DNA of 64,000 bases, taken from contig WHVA01000110.1 of the NCBI GenBank assembly GCA_015179125.1, positions 186,001 to 250,000 of the forward strand. The letters are read 5' to 3'. Shown piece by piece: positions 19,159-30,264 of the stretch. The DNA is from Gautieria morchelliformis. Taxonomy: Eukaryota; Basidiomycota; Agaricomycetes; Gomphales; Gomphaceae. Below the pieces are notes generated by a model. That model saw only the letters and a program-made list of their open reading frames with translations, had not been told where the DNA came from and searched no databases. Numbering within the stretch: position 1 is the first letter of the stretch; each line of letters opens with the position of its first letter. The translations under genes were made by a program, and so were the position numbers.

Positions 19159-20960
19159 CTCCATTCTGCCCTCGTCTCATTTTCACAAGTCACATCTTCA
19201 CGCAGACTTATGGTGCCCCTTGTCGCAGTGTTTGGCTGCGTACCCGACATCCTACCATCTGCTTCATGCCTTTCTCTACCTCGAGTACAACCGAACTTTG
19301 CCCTTGTTCCCGCCGCCCAGATCGTATCCTTTTTTCAGCTCCTACAGCAGTGTATACTAGCAATTGATACCAGTGACTTATATATTATAATTTGAACTTC
19401 TAAGCAGTGATTGGACACTGATGAGCAGTGCCAATTGTACTTAAAGTCATTTTGTTTACTGCACATCAGCGTGCATCTTCCAACTTTGCCGCAGCTTCAT
19501 TGAAGCCACTGCGGACCAGTATCCGAGCACTGGTCCGCAATGGTTTCGACACTTGTTATCAGTCCCTCTGGAACTGATGACAAGTGCCTTTCTTCCTGCA
19601 GTGGTCTGAGCTTTCCTGGGTGCCCCCGCCGGATTCCCTGGCGTGGATCATTTCCCCCTGCCAGGCATGATGGAACGGGGACATGTACTGTTAATCAGCG
19701 ATATCTGCTGTTTATCAGCGGCAGGTAGTACTCACCACTGGCTACATGTTGCGGGTCTGCCCTGTGTCGGTGTTCGAGGCTGTGAGGTACAGGTTGGCTG
19801 TGGACAGCATCAGTCAGCACGGCCGGGTACCAACCCGTGGTGGTGCACGCTGGTGGCCAGCGCTGTGCACCAGCAATTACCACCGTTTAGCACCACGCGG
19901 TGCTAACCCCTATGAACCGTGTATAACTCTTGGACCTTATGACTCTCATTGGAAAATTGGTCTTACGGTTTGAACCTTGGTCTAAACCTACAACTTTTCT
20001 CACGAAGCTGCTTTAGAACTGCGAGTTTAGGATGTTAGGGCTATGGTAAGTCACCCAATGTTGCTTATATTTAGCTCGGGAGCCAACCAGTTACCAAGGG
20101 AGCTGACATGCTTCACAACAGCTACAAATATCTCCAATCTGAATAATCAAATGTCTCAGCATCCAATACCGTTTATTCTCGCTAGGCACTGTCTCATTCT
20201 AATAATATCATCAACGTCACAGATCACCTCAGTAGCTTCCTGGGCTTTCCTGGGCCACCGAGCACAGCTCTGCATCGCCGTCACATCCAATACAATGAAT
20301 GCTCAGCCTTGCGGATACCATGTTGTTGTGCTCCAAGTTTAAATTTGATAGTCCCTTCCTAGCACTTCTTTCCACGTCGTACAGGACATCTCCCGAATGA
20401 GAGTTGTCTCGTGTCGCCACATCAAGCAACGTTGACACGAACTGATGCCGCTTCCGAGATCATCCAGCATCGCTAAGAATTACAGCCACATGCATGCATA
20501 CTCTGGTGTATCAGCTGACCAGGCTAGATCTCCCATATCATCTCGCTTCCTCATGTTCTCAGCTTCATTAGTAAACCACTGGAGATGTGTCATCTTAATA
20601 CACATCAATGAGCTTTATTGCAGTGTTTTCATGTGCCGCTATGCTGACACTTCACTATGAGTCGTCAATGAGTGTTAATTGTGCTCACACGACGACAAGT
20701 TTAAATGGATTTGGGAGACCATTCCGCCCAGGAAAATCGGATGCACTAACCAATTCCTGGAAGGCCTCAATTGCTCGCCCGAGCAGCTAACTATACTTTT
20801 CCGATGCTTCTATGTTGTAATGCTAGCTTTAATTCTTTTAAATATGATGTTCTTCTATCAGACCCATCCGCATCGCAGATTGTGCCATGCTGAGGGACTG
20901 ATATAGGCTACTGTGAATATCTGTTGACCTGGCAGCACCCATGGCCAGAATCCTACATAT
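19159..20960. other. No recognised gene; hairpin-rich stretch at 19500-19925
   Basis: There is no supported ORF. Several short inverted repeats cluster here: GCGGACCAGT with ACTGGTCCGC (about 19511-19536), CACTTGTTATCAGT with ACTGATGACAAGTG (about 19550-19585, one mismatch) and TAGCACCACGCGGTGCTA (about 19888-19905, near-perfect palindrome). The remainder shows no pattern I can name. Confidence 0.5.
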
Positions 20961-21607
20961 TGTTACGACCGTTCATTTCCAACTTCCGACCTCCAGTTCC
21001 GCAACACTTTCCGCCCCTCCGATATTTCCGACATTCCTCCCCTTGTACATTTCCCTTGTTCTTTTGACTCTATTACTCGGACCCACCGGACCCACCTCAC
21101 CATTCATCAAGACCATATATCCAGTCACCCTTGTAGTTCGTTGTCAGATATGTTTTCCCGACCCCTTGTTCTTTGCCATTGTTCTACCTTACCCTGAACC
21201 CCCCTTGTAGTCCCATTGTTCCCAATTAGTTAGTTCCCACGCATTGTCTACTCGACTTCCGCTTCCCCCGGAACTTGCTTAGTATCATACCATTACTTGT
21301 TGTTTCTGCGCTTTGTATAAAACCCCCTCATGTATGTCTGTTATTCTGCAATCAGATAATCACCTTCGATACTTGATTTCCTTCGCTCCATCTCCTGTTC
21401 TTAGTACAGCGAGTCTAGCAAGACCTCAGTCTCTCCACCTTCCGCCTCAGTTCTGACTCAAGTTCCAACCAACCTTTGGTTCAGACCTTTCCGACTTCCG
21501 ACTCAGTTCCGAAATACTTAGGACGATAGTTCATTGGGGGTGCAACCTACAAGTTGAAGCCGCTGTCCTTTCCAGTTCCGACTTAGTGGAAATCTCGATA
21601 CGTAACA
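20961..21607 (+). mobile_element. Solo LTR of the Gypsy-2 family
   Basis: It begins TGTTACGACCG and ends GATACGTAACA, homologous over its length to the Gypsy-2 LTRs but in the opposite orientation to the element that follows. The flanks (ACATAT and CTGCC) do not form a target duplication. It retains the TTCCG-rich 5' part. Confidence 0.85.
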
Positions 21608-22108
21608 CTGCCTTTCATCAGCCAACCTACCCATCTTCTATCCTACACGTGACCTCATGTGACTTGCAGCTTACTAAGCTGCTAATCCCAGCTAGGGTTA
21701 TTCACTTACTTTAGTGTCTAATTCCTTGTTAAGTAGTTACTTTACTGCTTAGCCACTTGGACTAATCCTCCGGGTGTAATTCTACAGAGTGAGTCTGTCA
21801 ATTGAAAGTCTTGCCATTCACACTCCAATACCTGAGACGATTTGATCAGTCGATGTTCCTGATTAGAGACTTTCACAAGTCGCTTTGTTCACAAAACTCG
21901 TCCCTCATTTTATTGCAGTGCGCTGGTAGATTATCAGGGCAGTCCATTTATAAATTTGCCTGCTAAGTACTTTCCCTTATATTTTGGAGTACGCTTGGAC
22001 CCCGATACTGTCCTTGAACCTACAGTCTTTTAGTTTATTGTTCAGTGCTGCTAAGAAACATATTGCCTTCCATCCATATTAACTTGGACTAGTCCTTATG
22101 TGGATTGC
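21608..22108. other. Unassigned 0.5 kb between inverted Gypsy-2 LTRs
   Basis: No ORF of note and no recognised repeat. It contains scattered ACTTAGTT-like and TTACTT-like AT-rich stretches only. Confidence 0.4.
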
Positions 22109-22769
22109 TGTTACGTATCAAGATTTCCGCTAAGTCGGAACTGGAAAGGACAGCGGCTTCAACTTGTAGGTTGCACCCCCAATGAACTATCGTCCTAGGT
22201 ATTTCGGAAATGGGTCGGAAGTCAGAATGTACTGAACTGAAGGTTGGTCGGAACTTGAGATGGAATTGAGGCGGAAGACGGAAGACGGAAGGCAGAGAGA
22301 CTGAGGTCTTGCTAGACTCGCAGTGCTAAGAACAGGAGATGGAGCGAAGGAAATCAAGTATCGAAGGCGGTTATCTGATTGCAGAATAACAGACATACAT
22401 GACAGGCTTTTATACAAAGAGCTGAGACAACAGGTAATGGGGTGGTACTAAGCAAATTCCGGGGGAAGCAGAAGTCGAGTAGACAATGCGTGGGAACTAA
22501 CTAATTGGGAACAATGGGACTACAAGGGGGGTTCAGGGTAAGGTAAAACAAGGGCAAAGAACAAGGGATCGGGAAAACATATCTGACAATGAAACACAAG
22601 GAGGGCCGGACATATGGTCTTGATGAACGATGAAGTGGGTCCAGTTGGTCCGAGTAATCGAGTCGAAAGAACAAGGGAATAGAACAATGGGCGGAATGTC
22701 GGAAATATCGGAGGGGCGGAAAGTGTTGCGGAACTGAAGGTCGGAAGTCGGAAATGAACGGTCGTAACA
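22109..22769 (-). repeat. Gypsy-2 3' LTR
   Basis: TGTTACGACC...CGTAACA in element sense, 661 bp. It differs at a number of positions from the 654-bp partner LTR, so the element is older than copia-1. CGGAA pentamers are frequent throughout. Confidence 0.9.
22692..22761. promoter_or_regulatory. Array of eight CGG triplets in the Gypsy-2 U3
   Basis: CGG occurs on the plus strand at 22692, 22700, 22709, 22717, 22729, 22742, 22749 and 22759, mostly as CGGAA. In element sense this is the start of U3, where enhancers usually lie. It is also 130-200 bases upstream of the ATG of the opposite-strand gene at 22890. The same array is visible in the LTRs ending at 30007 and 59117 and, with some losses, in the one starting at 20961. 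Confidence 0.6.
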
Positions 22770-22889
22770 GTATCTCCCTTCTAAGGTCGAGCCCCGTAAG
22801 ACCACAGGTCGGATCACATGACTTGTGAACAAACGTGTCGGAGTTTGAAAGATAGGTGGGAAGCAGAACACGTCTTGTCCTGATCCAAC

Positions 22890-24149
22890 ATGAACTCCCA
22901 ACCTGACCTCTCGAAAATGTCCAGCGCCGAGATGAAGAAGTATTTCGACGACCTGCTTGCACAGAAGGAGCTGGCAGAAAAGCAAGCGGTTGAGGAAGCT
23001 GCGTGGAAAGAGAAGGAACGGCTGGAGGAGGAGCGCAGGGAGAAGGAGCGCAGGGAACAAGAGCGTCGGGACCAGGAACGGAAGGAGAAGGAGGAGAAGG
23101 ACTGTAAACACCGCGAGGAGGAGTCATGTCTCTGCGAGGAACAGCGGAAAAGAGACGCGGCCAAAAAAGCTGCGGCGGACAAGGCCGCGACGGAAAAGGC
23201 AGGAAAACAACAGGTGAGTCGGAAACATTGTGTGAGGAGTTCCGAGGTTTGACAGGAAAACTGGCAGAGGATTGTCGAGTCCGAATCTGAAGCGGAATCG
23301 GAAAGCATGGCGGAAAGGATGCCATCCCCTGAGGGTAAGGGGAAACAAAAAGATGTCACCCCTGTGCTGAATCTTGTTGCGGAGTGGAAGCAGAGGGCGG
23401 ACAAATTCCAACAGGCCAGGAAGAACAAGCTGGCCAGCATGTTGGATTTACGGGAATTGGGACCGGAGAATCCCGCGACACGGAAGCGGAAAACAAGGGA
23501 CGGCGAGGAGGAGAAGGGTCCTTGTGACACGTGCGAGGTCAAAGGCTTGGACTGCATGTGGTCGGCAAATCCACGGGAAACGGCCTGCAAACGGTGCCAG
23601 GACAAGAAGAGGTGTTGCGTAGTGGACGGGTGTGCCATGAGGGTGGAGTGGAAAAGGCGCAAGGTCGAGACCGAGGGGCCTGAAACCCCAATGTTGAAAC
23701 CGGGACCGAGCGGAGGGAAGTCTGCAGGGAGGTTTCCGGTGACCGGAAACTCGGAGGCAGCGGTCCTAAACCGCTTCACGATGGCGTCACCGCTACTTGA
23801 TATTGCCAGATCGTTAAGGGGTATCCGGAAAACACAAGGCGGGATCCGGAATATCCTTGCGGAGATGGCGGAGGTTCAACAACACCAGTTGTTGTCATTC
23901 CAAAACCAAATGACCGTTATGTCCACGGTCTTGGAACAGTTGAAACGGGAGTTCCGGTGGCGGAACGATATGCTCTGGGACCAAATGGAGTTACGAATGC
24001 GGGAGCAGGAGAATGAGGTGGAAATGGGTCCGAGTCAAAAGGCGGATGCGAGGGTGGAGACAGAGTTGGTGAGCGTTGAAGTGGGACATGCAGAAGAAGG
24101 TCCAGAAGCGGAGAACAAGGGCGAGGGGGGAACAATGAGGGAGGAGTAG
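22890..24149 (+). CDS. Antisense accessory gene of Gypsy-2: coiled coil plus Zn2Cys6-like cluster
   Basis: Exon 1 is 22890-23213 and exon 2 is 23256-24149, giving about 405 residues; the 42-nt intron starts GTGAGT and ends GACAG and joins the two frames in phase. Residues 15-105 are a highly charged Glu/Lys/Arg helix, probably coiled coil. Around residues 198-229 is a cysteine cluster with spacing CX2CX6CX10CX2CX6C (CDTC, GLDC, ACKRC, KRCC), which fits the Zn2Cys6 rule, flanked by basic runs (RKRKTR, KRRK) that could be nuclear signals. A further helical segment near residues 300-370 may be a second coiled coil. The function is not known; DNA binding is inferred from the cluster. The gene converges on the chromodomain end of pol and is intact although pol is broken. 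The short intron is the least certain part. Confidence 0.65.
23214..23255 (+). other. Predicted 42-nt intron in the antisense gene
   Basis: GTGAGT donor after a complete CAG codon, acceptor GACAG, no frame change on removal. Without splicing, exon 1 reaches a TGA at 23250-23252. It is at the short end for fungal introns. Confidence 0.55.
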
Positions 24150-24258
24150 GTGTTGAGAGACTTGTAGATATTTTTCTTGAGGTGTCAGAAAATAGTATAA
24201 TGGAGAATTAATCGGATTTTGACATATGACTTGAGAACTGTAAGAAATTAATGGGGTA

Positions 24259-27200
24259 TCAGAAATGAGGTCGGAATTGACTAAGGCGCGGAATGGGGCC
24301 AGGCTTATCAGGATATGACTTGTGAAAATCAGAGACGAGGTCAGAAGTGTGGTCTAGTTCCGTGGCGGAAATCCACGAGGTCTCTTCGTCAGTGTTTTCA
24401 TAGCCTGCCCACTTGACTAGGTACTGGAGTTCGCAGCGGTATCGTCTGTGAGCTTTGAGTTGAGAATCTCCAAGATCTCTATTCCGGTTCTCCATCGACA
24501 ATGACTGGCAGAGGCGGAGGTTGTTCTTGATTCAGAATTGTATTCAGAACTGCGGCTCAAGCATGGAGACATGGAATACCGGGTGTACTGCGCGCATATT
24601 GTCAGGGTCTGAGAGTGAAAGAATGACTGCCGGCCTTAGCGATGATCTCGTAAGGGCCAAGGTATTTTTCAGAGAGCTTCTTCGAGGGGCGAGTGGTGCG
24701 GAAGTTTTCAGCTTTGACAAAGACTTTGTGCCTATCTCGAATGCCGGTTGCGGAAGTCGTTTCCGATCGGCGGAAGTTTGGTATCTCTTCTGGGCAGCGG
24801 ATATGTTCTCTCGGAGGTGCTGGTGAAGGTCGTCAAGTTCTACAACGAAATCTCAGGGTCTTGCAGAGGCAAGGTCGCGTTCAGGGTGGATGGCGAGATT
24901 CGGGTGGTAGCCCTTGTTGGCGTAAAAGGGTGAAATTCCGGTGGTGCGGAAGGCGCATTGTTGTAAGCAAATTCCGCAGCGGAAGGAGGTCGGACCAATT
25001 GCTGTGTTGGTAGTTGCAATAGACGCGGAGATACTGCTCAAGGGTCTGATTAGTACGTTCCATTTGTCCGTCTCCTTCGGGATGATAACCGGAAGTGAAG
25101 TGGAGCTTCATGTCGAGAGCCTTGCCGAGTGTGCGGAAAAAGGAGGACATGAATTCTGATCCACGGTCGGAAGTCACATGGGAAGGATTCCGTGCTTGGA
25201 AAAGACGTGGAGCACGAAGAGTTGTGCGAGCTGGGCGGAAGTGATGGTGTCGTAGGTCGAATAAAGATGGACTGCTTTGTGAGGCGGTCAACGATAACTA
25301 GAATGGTATCATAGCCAGATGACTTAGGAAGTTTCTCAATGAAATCCATGGATATCGAATTCCACGGTTGTTCCGGGATCGGAAGTTGCTTCAGGAGGCC
25401 GTAGGGTTTGTGACGTTGAGGCTTGGCTCGCATACAGGTGGTGCATGACTTGCAATAGTCTTGGACCATTGTGCGGAGGAGAGGCCAAGTGTAGGTACGT
25501 CGGATTATGTCGAGGGTTTTGTTCTGGCCTTGGTGTCCTGAGAGCGGATGATCGTGGCTTTGCTGGAGTACGCGAAGTCGTAGATCATTGGTATCCGGAA
25601 CGTAGATCCGGGACTTGTACCGGAGAAATCCGTCGGAATCGAGGGACCATCCAGGACTGGTGGGGTCATCGAGGTGGGCTGCGGAGATGGGGTCGGAACA
25701 GAGTGCGGAACGGATGTCGGAATGGAGAGACTCGGTGTCCATAATGATTGAGGCGCGGAGTAGCGGAAACTGCAATGCTGTGGCACGCAGGGACGATGCC
25801 AGTTGCTCAGTGGAGAATACTGGGGGAAGTTGTGCGGATTAACGCTGGCATAGTCGCTACTTCCCTCTTTTGGGTAGACGTCCCAACGTCTAGTGAGCGC
25901 GTCGGGTTTTGCTCCGAGCTTTCCGGGGCGGAAGCGGATCACCATGTTGAACTGTGAGAGATATTCAGACCAGCGGACTTGACGGCGAGTCAAAATCTTA
26001 GTAGTCGCGAAATACTCAAGGTTCTTATGATCCGTTACAACGTCGATCGGATAAGTTGGACCTTCGAGGTAGTGTCTCCAGATTTTGAAGGCTTCGAAAA
26101 TCGCAAGTAGTTCCTTATCGTGGACGTCGTAGTTGAGTTCCGGGGCGGAAAAGGTGCGGGAATGAAAGGCGATCGGATGAATTTCTCCGTCGTCGGGGGA
26201 AATGATGGAAAGAATGGCGGCTAGCGCGTAGTCGGAAGCGTCGGTTTCGAGTACAAGTTGGGCATCAGGAATCCAGAAACCGAGTATGGGAGCCGTAGTG
26301 AAGGCCGATTTGAGGGCTTCAAATGCGGAACGGCATTCCGGAGTGAAATTCCATGGGGCACCCTTCCTGGTGAGACGCGTGAGCGGAACAGTAATGTCGG
26401 AAAATTATAAATGAAACGCCGGTAAAAGTTGGCGAAGCCAAGGAAAGACTGCACATCCTTAACACGTCGGGGTTCCGGCCATTCTTGAATTGCCTTGACT
26501 TTGTCCTCTGCCATGGTGAGACCTGTAGGAGAGAGGATGTAGCCGAGGTATTCGACCGTGTCGCGATGCCATTCGCATTTCTCTGCTTTTGCGTAGAGGT
26601 GGTGTTTGCGTAGACGGCGGAGTACTTCACGGACATGTTCCCGATGTTTTTCCGGTGTGTCGGAATAGATGAGGATGTCGTCAATGTAGACTAGGACGCA
26701 TACGTCGAGAAGGTCGGAAAATACGTCGTTCATGAATCGCTGAAAAGCGGCGGGAGCATTGGTTAGACCGAAAGGCATGACAACCCACTCAAAAGCACCG
26801 TAGCGGGTGCGGAAAGTGGTTTTCCACTCGTCACCTTCCCGGATGCGGACAAGGTGATAAGCGTGCCGGAGGTCAATTTTGGTGTAGATCTTCCCCTGCG
26901 GGGAGTGTCGAGTAGGTCGGAAATGCGCGGAAGCGGATATTTGTCCTTTTAGTGAGGGCATTGAGTCCGCGGAAATCGACGCAGAGGCGGAGAGATCCAT
27001 CCTTCTTCTTGACGAAAAGGACCGGAGCGCCGTGCAGAGACAGCGAAGGGCGGATGAAGCCCATGTTGAGATGTTCATCGACGAACTCGTGGAGAGTTTG
27101 GAGTTCACTTTGCGAAAGAGAGTAGATCGGTCCAAGGGGCGGAGATGCTCCTTCTTCCAAATCTATCTTCAAATCGTAAGGTCGATGTTCAGCAGGTTTA

Positions 27201-28122
27201 TCGGCTTTGGCCTTATTGAACACATCCGGGAAGTCACGATATTCTTCCGGAACTGAGCTCATGTCGACCGGAGCGGAAGTCGAGGCGGAACGAGCCTTGA
27301 CTGAAGCCGAGTCGGAAAGGTGAAGCTGGAAAACGGTCGTATCTTCTTGCCGTTGCAATACGCGGAAAGCGGTGGCGGAAACGAGCGCAATTCGAGGAGC
27401 TTCGAGGGCGGAGGTGCTAAAGCGGGACCGGAGTGCGGAACTGAATCCATGAGCGGAGTTGCAGAAGAGGCTGAGCCATCTTTGCGGACGACGTCGGAAT
27501 AGACGGAAGTTGATCCGGGGTACGGAACTGTATTTGACCCAATGCCCAGTTAATCGACGGATTATATCGGGTGAGCCAATTGTGTCCTAGTACAACGGAA
27601 CAGCTAGCATCTAGCGGAGTAACGTAAAACGTAACTTCATGGTTGTCCCCAGTAGCGAAACGGATAGACAGGTCCACGACTTGGGAAATTGCCGTGTTGG
27701 ATGACCCGTCGAAAAGGCGGAGCGGAATTGTCGGAATGTTGCGGGTCGGAAGTTTATGTTTCAAAACAAAGTCGGAATCGAGGAAACAATGAGTCGAACC
27801 GGAGTCGATCAATGCTGTAAATGGGGGTGCGGAAATGGTGTCGGAAGTGAGCGGAACAGAGAGGGAGTCGGAGGACGAAAGAGCGGATGCGTTGAGTTTA
27901 ACCTCGTTTGTCGCACGAATGGGGTCAACACAGCCCTCAGCTCGTGCGGAGGCCGGAGGACTGCTGACTATTTTTTTGCATCCATAGGGGAGCCGCTTCG
28001 GATTTCTCTTCCGTCTTTGCCGCACGGCCCTTGGCCTTAGCAGCGGAAGCGGAAGCTCGGGTGCAATCGCAGCGACGTGACCGCCTTTGCCGCAGAAAAG
28101 GCAAAGGTTGTTGTCCATGCAC
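24259..28122 (-). pseudogene. Gypsy-2 Pol with chromodomain, multiply frameshifted
   Basis: In minus-strand order: a protease (ALIDSGSTHCFLDSDFV), RT ([22 protein letters not shown], split by a frameshift near 26880, then [12 protein letters not shown] with catalytic YIDD), RNase H in another frame (about 26240-25900; HDKELLAIFEAF, HKNLEYFATTK), the integrase finger and core (HDHPLSGHQGQNK, CTTCMRAKP, SMDFIEKLP, VTSDRGSEF, GDGQMERTNQ) and finally a chromodomain (LQYLVKWAGYENTDEETSW, 24500-24259). Reading needs at least five frame changes, so the protein is not made as is. The chromodomain places it among chromoviruses, which target chromatin marks. Confidence 0.88.
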
Positions 28123-29320
28123 GTGGCATTCTGCGGGGTTAGTTTTCCGTCCTTCCCAAGTTTGTCGGAAAGGTCTGGAGTGCTCTTCCGGGCATTGGTG
28201 TTGGAACCAGAGGCCTGGTTATTGCGAGGGGTGGAGTTGTTGTTCCGGTTGCCGGAGTTGGATCCGGAACTGTTGTTGTTGTTGTTTCCAGAGTTGTTGT
28301 TTCTGGAATTAGTCTTCTTCTTGTCTTTGTCAGACTTCTTGTCGGAAGACTTGTCGTTCTTGCTCTGGGCGGAGTTTTGTGAGCAATCTCGGAGTGTCTT
28401 TCCCAGTAGCGCGAATCGATGGATTGGGCTAAATTGCGAAGGTCGGTAAGGGTGGCGGGTTTTCCGATGTGGGCAATTTCATCCTTGATCCGGGCAAGCC
28501 CATGTAAAACTGGCGTCGGAGTGCGGCTTCTCCCCATTGGACTCGAGGAGCGAGCTGCTGGAATGTGACGATATATTTAGCTATCTTATGAGTGTCTTTC
28601 ATACGAAGCTTATCAAGTTCATTTTCCATGTTGGCTTCCATATCAAATGGTCCGAAGTTGCTGCGGAGTTCGGAAACGAAGTTGTGGTAATCGTTGGCCC
28701 AGTCGACGAGAGTGAACAGGTCCATAAGGGCGGGTTCGAAGTAGTCGAGAGCCGTGCCTCGGAGATAGGAAAGGGCGTAATTGACCTTTCGGATCGTGGA
28801 AGTTGAGTTGAAGCTGGACCAGAAATGGCTGGAGCTTCTTGGGGTCAGAACCATCGAACTGATCTGATTCACGGACTTTGGTCTTGGGGCGTGGTGGTGC
28901 TTGGGCCGGGCACTGAAGTTGGCCAGCTAGCATGGTGATGGCTTGTGCAAGATCCGGACCTGGCACTTGCGGAACTGGGTTGGCGGGAATAGGTGGGATT
29001 GGAGGTGGAGGACCGCCGGGTGGGCCGCCTGGGGGTGGTCCTGGTGGAGGTGGTGGTGGTGGAGCTGGGCGTCGGAATGACGCTGCTGTTTGTTCGCTGC
29101 TGCTACTTGTCGAATTCCCGTCATAGTCGGGATTGTCGTCGGGATTAGCGTCGGGAACTTCTTCGAAACGTGGTGGAATCACGTCGGAGAGCTCATCGTC
29201 TGCACGAGAGCTGCCTGAAGGTTCCGTGTGCCTTGGTGCTGCGGATCTAAGACTGCCAAAATAAGAGAGAGCTTCGACAGCTCCTGCTTGAGCTGAAGTA
29301 GCTGTGGTACGAGGAGGCAT
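28029..29320 (-). pseudogene. Gypsy-2 Gag, frameshifted
   Basis: It starts with MPPRTTATSAQAG at 29320, has an acidic/Ser region, then a long Pro/Gly run (PPPPPPPGPPPGGPP), then a gag core (ESDQFDGSDPKKL, shifting frame near 28840 to YALSYLRGTALDYFEPAL, LRSNFGPFDMEANME and QQLAPRVQWGEAALRRQF), and ends with a CCHC-like knuckle (CLFCGKGGHVAA) near 28100 whose last Cys is in another frame. At least three frame changes are needed. Confidence 0.8.
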
Positions 29321-29353
29321 AGCGATAGTTATCGGGTGGGAATCAGATAATAC

Positions 29354-30007
29354 TGTTACGTATCGAGATTTCCGCTAAGTCGGAACTGGAAAGGACAGCG
29401 GCTTCAACTTGTGGGTTGAACCCCCAATGAACTATTGTCCTAGGTATTTCGGAAATGGGTCGGAAGTCGGAATATACTGAACTGAAGGTTAGTCGGAACT
29501 TGAGGCGGAGTTGAGGCGGAAGATGGAAGGCGGAGAGACCGAGGTCTTGCTAGACTTGCTGTGCTAAGAACAGGAGGTGGAGCGAAGGAAATCAAGTATC
29601 GAAGGCGATTATCTGATTGCAGAATAACAGACATACATGACAGGCTTTTATACAAAGAGCTGAGACAACAGGTAATGGGGTGGTACTAAGCAAATTCCGG
29701 GGGAAGTGGAAGTTGAGTAGACAATGCGTGGGAACTAACTAATTGGGAACAATGGGACTACAAGGGGGGTTCAGGGTAAGGTAAAACAATGGCAAAGAAC
29801 AAGGGGTCGGGAAAACATATCTGACAATGAGACACAAGGAGGGCCGGACATCTGGTCTTGATGAACGGTGAGGTGGGTCCGGTGGGTCTGAGTGATAGAG
29901 TTGAAAGGACAATGGAATAGAACAATGGGAAGAATGTCGGAAATATCGGAGGGGCGGAAAGTGTTGCGGAACTGAAGGTTGGAAATCGGAAATGAACGGT
30001 CGTAACA
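29354..30007 (-). repeat. Gypsy-2 5' LTR
   Basis: 654 bp with the same ends as the 3' LTR. It abuts the remaining 191 bp of the copia-2 LTR. It contains the conserved CGG-rich U3 start (about 29935-30002). Confidence 0.9.
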
Positions 30008-30198
30008 CATTGTGACAACATATGCGCAGTCTCATTGTTCTACAGTTTCCATTGTCCAACATCCCTATTGTAGTTTATTCCCATTGTTCTCTTAGACTAT
30101 AAAGTAGGTAGTTAGAAGTCTTTCTTCCTCAGTACTTTGCACTCAAGCATTTACTGAGAATACTCGCATAGATAAATATATTTATAACAATTCTTACA
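30008..30198 (+). repeat. Copia-2 5' LTR, missing its first 53 bases
   Basis: It corresponds to 35156-35346 of the 3' LTR and ends TTCTTACA. The first part of the LTR is replaced by Gypsy-2. Confidence 0.9.
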
Positions 30199-30214
30199 GG
30201 TTATTGGGCCCCGG
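30199..30214 (+). promoter_or_regulatory. Copia-2 primer-binding site
   Basis: GGTTATTGGGCCCCGG directly follows the LTR. It matches the copia-1 site and the initiator-tRNA anticodon arm except for one extra T, which also removes the ATG present in copia-1. Confidence 0.65.
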
Positions 30215-30264
30215 ATCCCACTAAACACACTCACTGGCTTGTTCCCTGCTGCTCCCGCTCTGCA

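Larger units (their letters stand above)
22109..30007 (-). mobile_element. Gypsy-2, chromovirus-type Ty3/gypsy element with an antisense gene
   Basis: It has LTRs at 22109-22769 (3') and 29354-30007 (5'), in element sense on the minus strand. Gag, protease, RT, RNase H, integrase and a chromodomain are recognisable in order but are broken by several frameshifts. A plus-strand gene occupies the space between the chromodomain and the 3' LTR. A polypurine tract (AGAAGGGAGATAC) abuts the 3' LTR. The outer flanks do not form a duplication. The right end falls inside the first LTR of copia-2. Confidence 0.9.

Noticed and set aside
22814-23779. 321-codon minus-strand ORF opposite the antisense gene, nominally in Gypsy-2 sense
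   Set aside because: Its Ser/Cys/Phe-rich, low-complexity composition is the mirror of the charged coiled-coil coding strand, and no retroviral domain is present. The plus-strand reading has a cysteine cluster and in-phase splicing.
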